Of a stretch of DNA of 64,000 nucleotides, positions 1 to 9,969 are shown piece after piece. The position numbers were made by a program, and so were the translations under genes. The notes under the pieces were generated by a model that saw nothing but the letters and a program-made list of their open reading frames with translations, was not told where the DNA came from and searched no databases. Source of the stretch: Tetranychus cinnabarinus (lineage: Eukaryota > Arthropoda > Arachnida > Trombidiformes > Tetranychidae); contig WHVY01000005.1 in NCBI GenBank assembly GCA_022266195.1, positions 7,936,001 through 8,000,000 on the forward strand, written 5' to 3'. The first letter of the stretch is position 1. Every line of letters begins with the position of its first letter.

Positions 1-844
1 ATTTTGTCCTCAATTCGCTCCAATCTTCACAATTGCTGTCAACGTTCAACTGATTTTTTAACTCAAATAACACGTTCTATTTCTCAATCTTGCAACGTTG
101 ATCGATCAAATTTCAGGTTACAATCAAGTTTAAGGCAAGTTTATAATTGATTGGTGAAAGTGTTTTATCCTCTTATTAGATGTATAAACTGAATTTTGAA
201 TGAGACTCACCCAGCTTAGAGTTTTATTTTTATTGGAAATATTCAATAAAAATTTAAATGGATTATATTTTGATTTGACAATACAATTAAAATTGGAACA
301 AAAATTTTCCAATTTACCTCTCCGTTGCTCGATAAATAAGCAGTGGAAATAAGCTATTTTAAGATATTCACATTTATTGGTTAGTTTGCTTTTAATAACA
401 ACAGTTTGGTTTATTAATAAAATATCAAGATTTTAGCTCAGAATTAATGATAAAAAATTGATGTTCCAACAGATAAAGTGGACTTGGTTGCAAAAATCTG
501 ATTCATGTTCATTTGGGATTATAATAATAGACATTTATTAATTATTGCTATTGTTTGTTTGGTTTCTAAGCGATACTAGACTGTAAATCAGATTTTTTAC
601 TTAAGCTTTTCACTTCTATTCTCAAACATCTGAATCTTTGCTGAGCTGGTTTTAAAAACCTCTACAATTAACACCATGAATTAGATGTTATTTTTTTTCT
701 TTGTATGCTTATTTAAATTATCGCTGCCTGATTTTTTGACTCGTTGTTTAATGACCTCTATTTGTAAAACTTCACCGTGTTGAAGAAGTTATTCCATTTT
801 TTTTGTTCAAAGACCAATATTTTTTGCTGCCTCTTCAATCAAAT
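1..844. other. Upstream non-coding sequence and ARL1 5' UTR
   Basis: No convincing coding region is visible on either strand. The stretch is AT-rich and precedes the ARL1 start codon at 845, so its right part is probably promoter and 5' UTR. The first 150 bases could be the edge of a neighbouring gene's 5' UTR, but nothing supports a specific model. Confidence 0.5.
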
Positions 845-2070
845 ATGGGTGAGTTTTACATTAGAATTGATTGAAAATTGAACTATTTATATTGACTTTA
901 ATCGCTGCTAGAATGTTAATCCCTGTCAACATGTTCTTACCCATGAATTCTTTATTTTTATCTCTTTCAGGGGGTCTTATTAGCTATTTCAAATCTCTCA
1001 TTGGTTCCCGTGAGATGAGGATTTTGATTCTTGGTTTAGATGGTGCCGGTAAAACAACCATACTTTACAGGTTACAAGTTGGTGAAGTTGTAACAACGAT
1101 TCCAAGTAATTAAACAATTTTCTTGACCCTTGAATATTATTTTTCGGGATAACTCAATCTATTTTGTTTTTTATTCAACAGCAATTGGTTTTAACGTGGA
1201 ACAGGTTACTTACAAAAACCTTAAATTTCAAGTGTGGGATCTCGGAGGACAAACTAGCATAAGGCCATATTGGCGATGTTATTATTCAAATACTGATGCA
1301 ATCATCTATGTGGTTGACAGTTGTGATAGAGATCGTTTGGGTATATCAAAGCAAGAATTAGTTTCCATGTTAGAGGTTGGTTCTATATCTTCAATGTCTT
1401 CTGTTCTATGATTTAATTGTGATGTGTCTTTATTTTCTTTCATTATCGCATTCAATTCTATTAAATCCTCCATGGCCTTGAATATTTTGCTATCTAAACT
1501 TGGATTATCTTGCAATAATCTTGATCGTGGGGCTACCATATGGTTACTATCAATTAGGAAGAAGAATTAAAAAAAGCCGTTCTAATGGTTTTGGCAAATA
1601 AACAGGATCTCCCTCAAGCAATGAGTGTAGCTGAGATTCACCAGGCCCTTGGCTTGGATGCCTTAAAGAATAGAACTTTCCAAATTTTCAAGACATCGGC
1701 CTTGAAAGGCGAAGGACTCGATGAAGCTATGGAATGGTATGTCGATGTAACTGTCAGTCGAAGGAGATTTGTCTTCGAAATCTCACTGACTATTATGTGT
1801 TATTTGAATGTTCAATATTAACTACAAAGTGCAAAAAGATTTTTTCTCAGAGATTAATCAACATTTTATTCATGCAATTCCCGCTTGCATTAATCCAACT
1901 CATGTGAAAATCTCCTTGTGTTTTGATATTCAAATAACGCATAGTTTAGTTATGTTGCTTGTGTGTTACATGCAATATCTAATTTTTCATCGATACGTGA
2001 TTTATTTTATCTAATTGTTTTATTTCTCTTCCTTTTTAGGTTATCCAACGCTTTAAGTATGAATAAATAG
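845..2070 (+). CDS. ARL1: ADP-ribosylation factor-like protein 1 (ARL1), 5 exons
   Basis: A small Arf-family GTPase of the trans-Golgi network, known to recruit GRIP-domain golgins. Exons are 845-848, 971-1105, 1182-1375, 1558-1736 and 2040-2070. They join to 543 nt, or 180 residues, against 181 in human. Visible features are Gly2 for N-myristoylation, the P-loop GLDGAGKT at about residues 23-30, the effector stretch TTIPTIGFNVE, the switch II motif WDLGGQ, and NKQD for guanine specificity. The run through YWRCYYSNTDA is nearly identical to animal ARL1, which separates it from Arf1 and other Arls. The first coding exon contributes only ATGG. The C-terminus (EAMEWLSNALSMNK) diverges from the vertebrate tail. 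All splice sites are GT-AG. Identification is secure. Confidence 0.96.
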
Positions 2071-2114
2071 ATTTCGCATACTTTTGTCATCAAATCCATA
2101 AAATTATTGAAATT

Positions 2115-2120
2115 AATAAA
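2115..2120 (+). terminator. Poly(A) signal for ARL1
   Basis: AATAAA lies 45 bases after the ARL1 stop codon. Confidence 0.6.
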
Positions 2121-2673
2121 ATCCTCTTTAAGCCATTTTCTTTTCGCGAGAAGAAAAATTATCTGATTTTCAATCTTAACTTTATAAATTATTTTATGTC
2201 TTTTGTAATTCAATGTTAACTTAAACCTTAAAATGTCTTAGAATGATTTAATATTGAAAATACAGCTGCGAAAATGGAGTTAGACCTCGATACCTTAATG
2301 AGTCTGGGATATTTTTTTGATTGAAATCACTTAAAATGATTTCTAGTCAGCTACAGCCTCTTTCCATATCGAGAACTAAATGAATTGTCTATGAATGGAA
2401 TATAAGTAATCAATTGTTTCTTTTAATAAACATATAAAAGCAACTTGCGAAAAAAATTTAATAATTAAAGATGAAATGAAATCTAATCTAACAATACCAT
2501 TGAATTGTTCACAGAAAATAAACAAAATAAAACAAAGATTGCAAGAGATTGAAAGAGATTTTTTGATTAAAATTCATAAAAAATTTATCATTATATATTA
2601 GAAAGCTCTGAATGAAACTTGACTTTAAGAAGATAATTTAATTCCAATGCTCTGCGTTGAACTTATTGGGTTT
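2121..2673. other. Convergent intergenic region
   Basis: AT-rich sequence between the 3' ends of ARL1 (+) and MPI (-). No coding potential or RNA gene was seen. Confidence 0.5.
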
Positions 2674-4221
2674 TCATTGTCGAATAAAAGCCCGAAAAGC
2701 AAGAAACTTTCCTTCAATTTCCGTCACTACATAATTTAATCCTGGAGGTATAAAGTAAATATTGCTTTTCTTTAATTTAACCGTCGGGTTGATTCTGGCT
2801 GATCCACATTCGATTATGATCAATAATGATGCGCTATGTAAGCCTTCGAATCGATATTCCAATGTTTTTGATTGATTTCCATCGATTTCTATTTTTTCGA
2901 TAGCAAATTCATCAACAGAAGGGGAATATAAACATGTGAAAGGATCCTTCAAAGTCGGCTTTAAAATAATTTCATCGATAGATTTAGGTTTGTAAGTCAT
3001 TGTTTCACAAAGCAAATCGACGTCTTTATATTTAGGTGTCAATCCAGCTCTAATTACATTGTCAGAGCAAGCCATTATCTCAACGCAATCTGAGGAGTAA
3101 AAAAATTGTGATTAAAAACTAGTAAAAACAATGGATAATTCAAAGCTTACCTCCTGATAAATAACAATGAGGTTGATTGACATCGATAAATAAAGCTTGA
3201 CCAGGCCCTAGTTTAACGTGATTAAGGAAAAAATAAGCAAAACTTCCAACATCACCAGGGTATTCACTTGCGATCTCAGAGAAGATTTTCAAATCATTGT
3301 CACCATTATCATTAGCGGCCATTTCCAGCAAACTCTTGATTTTATCAGCAATTATTTCTTGTGGTTCCTTTAATAACTTAACAAAACATTTCTTCAAACA
3401 TTTAGCTCGATCATTTTCATTTGCGCTTTCATACTCGGCAAGCAAATCAATTCCAATTAAATCTCCTAATTGCTGGTACTGTTTTGCGAAATTGATAATC
3501 TCATCATGAGGACGAAAGTAAGCCAGACCCGTGAAAGGAGTCAAGGCAATTGCCATCTCTGGTTTATGATTAGAATCAGGATAATGTTCAGGGCGAGTCT
3601 TAAAAAGTTGACCAGCCAAGGATTTATCTGGGTGCACTTGAATGGATAATGGTTTATTGACAGATAACACTTTGAATAGGAAAGGTAATTGATGACCATA
3701 TTTTTTGTATATATCCATGTTTCCAATAAATTCAGGAAAAACAGAAAATAAATCAGCTAATGGTCGATTGTCCAGGTCAGGGCCAAGATCACGAATGCAT
3801 GATGAGCCCGATTTATGCGTGCCCATCCAAAGCTAAAAAGAGTTGTGAGAAATAATGACATTAAATGACTGATCGGTGAAACAAAAATATCTTTTTACCT
3901 CTGCATACGGCAAATTTTCATCAATCGGTATCCCTTGATCAATTAATATCTGACCAACAAATGAATTGCTTCCAATTTTTCCCCAATCGTAATTTTTGAC
4001 TGGACATTTGAGAGAAATCACTGAAATATCAAGAGCAAAGTAAAATGAATTGAAATTTTACCATTTATTAGAAAATGATAGCAAATAGTTAAATTTTAAA
4101 TCCTAAATTGGTAAAATCTTTCAATCTAATTATGGATTATACATTCATCAAGCTAAATAAAGACTGAACCACTACTTAAACAGAAACATAAAAATTATAT
4201 CAAATATTGAATTAACTCACT
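2674..4221 (-). CDS. MPI: Mannose-6-phosphate isomerase (type I phosphomannose isomerase)
   Basis: Interconverts fructose-6-phosphate and mannose-6-phosphate in the cytosol, feeding GDP-mannose and glycosylation. Coding exons on the minus strand are 4221, 4020-3899, 3832-3151 and 3089-2674, joining to 1221 nt (406 residues; the family is about 420). Zinc-site motifs are present: QVHPDK (Gln and His about residues 106 and 108), NHKPEMA (Glu about 133), and the signature region around DVNQPHCYLSGGDCVE, ACSDN and RAGLTPK. The N-terminal CPVKNYDWGK matches the family. The start codon is split: A is the last base of an upstream exon ending in AAAA before donor GTGAGT at 4220, and TG begins the next exon. 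The first upstream in-frame codon of note is a stop, so no earlier ATG is available. The product is certain; the start is well supported but inferred. Confidence 0.93.
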
Positions 4222-4364
4222 TTTGTTTGGATTTGATGATTTGTTTTGATGACAATTGTCTCAATTCTCAATGATGAAGATTTGAATTAAACAATATTTC
4301 TGAAGGCCCTAAGCTGCTGAACGACAAAACAAAAATAAAACAAACAGCAGCGAGTAAGCTTATT

Positions 4365-5136
4365 ATGCTCATGATCAAAAGCTTGATTGACTTAAATAGT
4401 TCTGACTATAACAGTAACAATAGCAATTCGACTTTTAATTTTACCTCGCTTATTTTCAAAATTCAATTTTCTACGACAGATGGCGATAAAGTACCATTTA
4501 CATCCATCCAAGATCCATTTCCGTCGGAACTTTCAAAAATTGTATTTAAAGCACGAGTGAACCCACATTGTCCCTTGTCCCACGTTTATAATAACTTGAC
4601 TTTGGTTTTAATTATGTGTATCTCTGGGCCAACGCCATTATTATCAACGGTAAGTCACCATTTCCAATTGTACTCTGATTATTTTAACCAATGATTAAAT
4701 AATATCCAGTTCTGCTACTGAATTTACACTGAAGACATCTATACCAAACTTTATGAGAATAGAATTGAGTGATTTATATAAATTTATTGAAATACAAGTT
4801 ATTAATTGTTCTTTAATTTTCTTACAGATACCTTATGCTTTTACATGAATCGAATTGATATAATTTCTAGCTGTGAAATGGTCTCTTGAACTTTACAATG
4901 GGGTAAGTTTTCAATGCTTTCTTAAAATCACCACTACTAGTTCTAAATGATGGAAAACTATGTTTCATTGTATGACACATGATTACACACCCAGCTCTCT
5001 GAAAACGTTAATTGGTACAAGCCATTGACCCGATTTCTAAAACTTTTATTAATTAAGGTTTTTTTGATTCTTTCAACAGGTTCCATACCCTTTAGCCCTT
5101 GAATGGATTCTTCGGGCTTGGTCTTACAAGATCTAA
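4365..5136 (+). CDS. Unrecognised protein gene with an apparent reading-frame break
   Basis: An open frame starts at ATG 4365 and runs to a good donor (ACG before GTAAGT) at 4650. It gives about 95 residues, including DGDKVPF and NPHCPLSHVYNN. Two further exons look genuine: 4871-4902 (after TTTCTAG) and 5080-5136 (after CAACAG), together encoding AVKWSLELYNG then VPYPLALEWILRAWSYKI and a stop. They join in phase with each other, and with the end of the first exon (LWANAIIIN), but only in a different frame of that exon, where a TAA occurs near 4600. Read from the ATG, the spliced frame stops soon after the junction. The alternatives are a one-base sequence error, a pseudogene, or an exon I have not placed. 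I do not recognise the family. It diverges from MPI and may share a promoter with it. Confidence 0.35.
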
Positions 5137-5615
5137 TTGCTAACTGCTGATTTTACCACCGAATCTGGTTTTGAAGTGATGTTGGTGAATGATTCAATGA
5201 AATTAATCTTGAAAATGTATTGTGAATTTGAATTTACATTTTAATCGAAGAAACTGTTAATAAATAAATAAACTATTGATATAATTGCAGGTGGTAATTT
5301 TTTTCTCGGAAAGAAAACAATTTTTATATTTGTTTGAATAATCTGGCAAGTTCAGTTTGGGCGGATTTCAATTTTCCCTCCGAGTTTGGCAAATTTTTCA
5401 ACATCCAAGTTGATTAAATAATGAAAGTTCTCATCGGGTTAGAATGTAAATTGTAGCGAACGTAATCGTTTAGTCATTTTTGATTTTCGAGTTCAAAATC
5501 CAGTGAAGGAGTTTGCCCTCAGTTTGATTGTTTTTTTGATTCAAGTTATAAATTTTATAAATTTGTAAAGTAGTTGGTAATGATAGAATAAATTTTCCTA
5601 GTTGATAAATAACAT
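5137..5615. other. Short intergenic region
   Basis: Holds the 3' end of the + strand unknown gene and the 3' UTR of SPTLC2. No coding signal was seen. Confidence 0.45.
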
Positions 5616-8291
5616 TCAATATTCTATATTGCACGTGTTTCGTGTCCGACGTGAGTATTTAAGAGCAAATTTATCTCCAAGGATACTTGTTACTTCAAGA
5701 GCTTTGTCAAGCATTTCTTTGGTATGAGAGGCTGAGAGGCAGAATCTAACCCTTGATTCAATTAATGGTGTTGCAGGATAACCTGCTCCAACTGTAGCTA
5801 CACCTAATTTTTTAGCTCCAGCAACGAAAGCACTGAAAAAAGAGAGAACAAGAGTGATAAACAAAAGATTAATTAAATCTGTTTGATTGGTTGGAAAGGT
5901 GATAAGGGTGGAACTGTCAACAAGAAATTAACAAAGACTGAGGATAAAGAAAATTGCATTGAGATGATCAATAATAGGTACTTCAACTTACACAATTTTT
6001 CCTGGAAAATAAATTAGTAATGGAACAACTGGTGAGTCATCGTTACCATAAACAATAAAACCCAGTTGTTTAAGTTTCTGGCGAAAATATCGTGAGTTTC
6101 TGGCAAGTCTTGATATCCTTCGTTGTCCTAAATTGCATGCAAAGAAGAAAAGATCATGAATAAATTATAACTCAGGATGATTATACCAAAAAACCTGCTC
6201 TATTAAACTGCAAGTTTGTGAATTAATAATGACATTGCATGGAATAAATAAAATAGCTTATTTACCTTCTCCATCACCCACAGTTCCCATTATGGTCTTG
6301 AGTACACCTAATATTTGTTGGGCAACTGGAGCTGCCATACTACTAGCATAGCCAAAACTATGAGAATGTAAACGAATGTGATTCATCAATTGTTTTGAAC
6401 CAGCAATATAACCACCGGCTGAGCCAAAACTTTTAGTGAATGTTCCCATCAAAAGGTCAACATCTTTTGTGTCAAGTCCAAAATAATCGCACACTCCTCT
6501 TCCGTGTTCTCCAATAGCTCCGATACTATGAGCTTCATCCAAATAAAGATATACTCTATACTTTTTCTTGAGTCTAATTATCTCAGGTAAGTTGACGATT
6601 GAACCTTCCATACTATATACACCTTCAGCAACAATAATAATTTTTTTCCATGGACGAGAAGTTCTTGGTTCACCCTCGACGATAGCTTGACGAAGTTTGG
6701 CTTCCAAGTCAGTCATGTCTAAAAGTGCAATAAGAAAACATAAAAGTCATGATAATGTAAGATCCAATGTTCAAAGATAAATATATAAAAGGAGTGAGAG
6801 CATACCGTTGTGCTTGAAAACCTTGATTGTTGCACCAGATAATTTACATCCAAGAATGAGAGAAGCATGATTTAATTCATCACTCAAGAGGAGACAACCT
6901 TTTCCAGCAAGTGCGGGGATGTTAGTAGAGTTTGTCGCAAAACCCATTCCAAATACAACAGCATCTTCAACTTGCAAAAACTCAGCTAAAAGTTTCTCAA
7001 GCTTATGATGAATATCCAATGTACCTAAAAATACAAATAAAAATTAGATGAGTAATGCTCACATAGAAATAAGTTTTATAAGTTTTGAGTCATTGATTTG
7101 TAGATAAAATTACTTTTCATCTATTGTTAGCAACTTTCGAAACAATTTTTCACAAATAACTGTGAAAAGTAACAAAGTCTCAATAAAATCAAAGAAAAAT
7201 ATCTAACGCTCATGCAGCAATATATTCCAAGTTTCAAGTGTTGCAATATGGTTTGATTCAATCAAAATCAACTGAGAAACAAAATGAAACTCAGAATATG
7301 ACGTAACAAAAATCGATAAGATCCATATTATATTTAAACTAGAAAGACAATAATCAATTGCAACTCATAACTATGAGTAATACATACCGAATTCATGCCT
7401 TGGAGATCCAACATTTGTTCCATATTTTAAAATACTTTCTTGCACTTCATCTGCTCTAGGACCAACATTTTCAGCAAATCCTAAGTAATTATACGATCCC
7501 ATGTTGATACACTTGCTTGTTGTTCCCGGGAATCTAAAGTTGAGTTTAGGAAGAATGAAAACCAAACACTTTAATTATCCAATTTCACAAATGCTTGTCA
7601 GTAAATTTTTTATCATTGAAGTTTTGCTATGTAGTAATTCTTACCTGAAAGTCCAATTGTAGTCGTCAGTATCCCGATCCATAATATCAATGGTTGTACC
7701 AGGCAAACTACAGATTGGTTGATTCCAACCATGGCAAATACGGCGATAAATATTTCTTGTATAAAAGCTTTCATAATTACTGTATAACGGCACATAACCC
7801 TAAAGTAGGGAAAAAGGGAAGAGATGAAATGACAAAAACAAACATAACTAAAGGTAGGGATTCTAGAGCGCATAACTTACCGGTCGGTTACGTTCAACGG
7901 CACATTTGTTCTTCTCTATACCAGTGTTCCGAAGAAAATCACGTAAATGTCCAAAAAAATTCAAAATAACATAGGAAATATAGCAAAGAACGATTATTAT
8001 GAATGGAGTCGCTTCATATTCTTCAATCAATTTAACCGATGAACTCTCTTCACCGGGAGAAGTCTTTTTCAATCCATTTGACAAACCATTGGAACAGCCA
8101 TTAGATAAACCTTTGGGTAATCCATTAGCTTTACCATTTGATGAACCATTTGATAAACCATTTGATAGACCATTGGATAAACCATTTGATGAACCATTAG
8201 ATGTACCATTCGATATACCATTCGATTTACCGGTAATAGAATTACCATTGGCATAGCCGTTAAGCTTACAAACCATTGTTCCGTTTGACAT
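5616..8291 (-). CDS. SPTLC2: Serine palmitoyltransferase long-chain subunit 2
   Basis: The PLP-carrying subunit of serine palmitoyltransferase, an ER enzyme that condenses serine with palmitoyl-CoA in the first step of sphingolipid synthesis. Exons are 8291-7881, 7799-7645, 7533-7388, 7024-6806, 6718-6266, 6127-5992 and 5832-5616, totalling 1737 nt (578 residues). The N-terminus is an Asn-Gly repeat (about residues 22-74), followed by a membrane segment at about 96-116 (PFIIIVLCYISYVI) and the conserved RDFLRNTGIEK. The catalytic domain has INMGSYNYLGF, DELNHASL, YLDEAHSIGA and the PLP-lysine motif GTFTKSFG with Lys near residue 406. The C-terminus has GYPATPLIESRVRFCLSA. The C-terminus ends shortly after LKYSRR, shorter than in vertebrates. 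The ATG lies directly after a 3' splice site (ACTATTAG, 8292-8293), with a likely donor at 8455-8456, implying a 5' UTR intron. Certain. Confidence 0.97.
8070..8228 (-). repeat. Coding minisatellite, 12-bp unit, in SPTLC2 exon 1
   Basis: About 13 tandem 12-bp units; on the + strand the unit resembles AAACCATTTGAT. They encode four-residue repeats mostly of the form SNGL or SNGS (variants TSNG, KANG, LPKG). The repeat stays in frame and lies before the membrane segment, on the side expected to face the cytosol. Confidence 0.9.
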
Positions 8292-9969
8292 CTAATAGTT
8301 GTCACCAGAGCAGAAAATATATGATGAACGGAAAATGAAGAGAGAGCGAGAGAGTTGAAATGAGAGGGGGAAGAATCGGTTAAGAGTAAAAAAGGAGGAG
8401 GAAGAGGAGGGAAGATAGGAATGATAAAGAGTTACAGAGGAATGTTTTGAGTTTACCTCTAAGTACGTCAGACCAACTTATTGGAAACCTAAAATATACA
8501 GGTGTACAGTATATGGCTTATAAGGCGCCAGAGCAAGGAATGATGATCAGTTACCAAAGTAACCGGTTATTAAGTTAATAATAATAAATAGTAGATGCTC
8601 TTGGAACCGGTTACTTCAAATTTAGTATACGTTACTATTTTTGCTCATCATTGCTATTTGTTTAAAACTTGTTAGTAAATCATCTTAAATTTAATCAAAT
8701 TTAAACTATTATAGAGATTATGAGTGGTACTTTAAATTTTGAAACATTCTCAGTATGTTGTGAGACTGATCAAAACTTTGACATAACCTATTTTATGATC
8801 TATCAAGCACCAACCAGAAAGTTTCTATCAACTACTAATATATTAATAGCAAAATTTACTGTTAACCTTCTGAAACCAATTAACCGTGAAAAATAATTAA
8901 TGAGCTAATTTTAATAATACAGTTACAACGAAACATGAAAAATGTGATAGACTGTTGAACAAATTTGTTTTGATTTGTTTCGACGAAACACATCTACATT
9001 ATTAATGACAATTTTGTTTAATACACTTTATAAAATTGTTTGATAAAATTATAAGTCTTTCGATTGTTTAACGGTTTCATATTACGCTGTATCATTAATT
9101 AATTTGAAGAGTCTTAATGATAATTTAGATTTGAATATAAGATAATACAAATAATGGTGCGATTTACATTTAACTTGAACAAATGTAACTATTTAATCTG
9201 AATCAGATTAACATTGGATTGATTCACCGTTGCTCAATGCAATTGAATGAAAGATAATTAAACTGATTGAGTTAAATTATGAAAATCGATATGAATAAGT
9301 GAATATATCTGAAGTAAATGATTGATTCATTGGCTTTATACATTAATCAGTTTTCTATTTATTCAGCTGTCAATGAATCTAATTACATTATGATATTATG
9401 AATTTAGCTTTTTGTCTCTTCTTTATTTGTTTTGAAAGCAAACAAATAATGATTTTTTAAAATTAACAATCCGATCATTATATTTTAACTAAAAAACTGT
9501 GGTTAATTAGTGTAATTATTTCAGATCGTCATTGCATTGCAATGAAAATTAGTCTGTTATCGTCTACAAATAATCTATAATGAAAAATTTAAAGGGTTTT
9601 ACAACCAATTTGATCTTTGAAATCGACATCCTTTAATCTTGAAATAAACCATGATTTAAAAATTAATTGTTGTCTAGAAGAATAGTTTAATAGTCTTTGC
9701 ATAATATCAAAATATCAAATAGGTAATCGTACATATAAATATGAGATGACAATTAATTTTGTATTCTTTGAAGCAAGATCTTTAACATATCGCTCAATAA
9801 CGAGTTTCAGTTCATTTTTAACTAGAGTTCGATAAAGAGTAACAAACGAGAATTGTTGAGGCATAGACATGCGAGATTAGGTTTCACAATAAGAATTAAA
9901 TAGAAACACAAATTAATTTTAAATTAACATGGAGACCAATAAGACACAATAGGAATCATAAGATAGAAA
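8292..9969. other. SPTLC2 promoter/5' UTR and intergenic region
   Basis: The part next to SPTLC2 holds a likely 5' UTR intron (about 8292-8456 on the minus strand; donor after AGAG) and a purine-rich stretch on the + strand (8330-8420). A minus-strand TATA-like sequence (CTTATAAG) lies near 8520. The remainder to 9969 is AT-rich and holds the 3' UTR of the next minus-strand gene. No further genes were seen. Confidence 0.45.
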
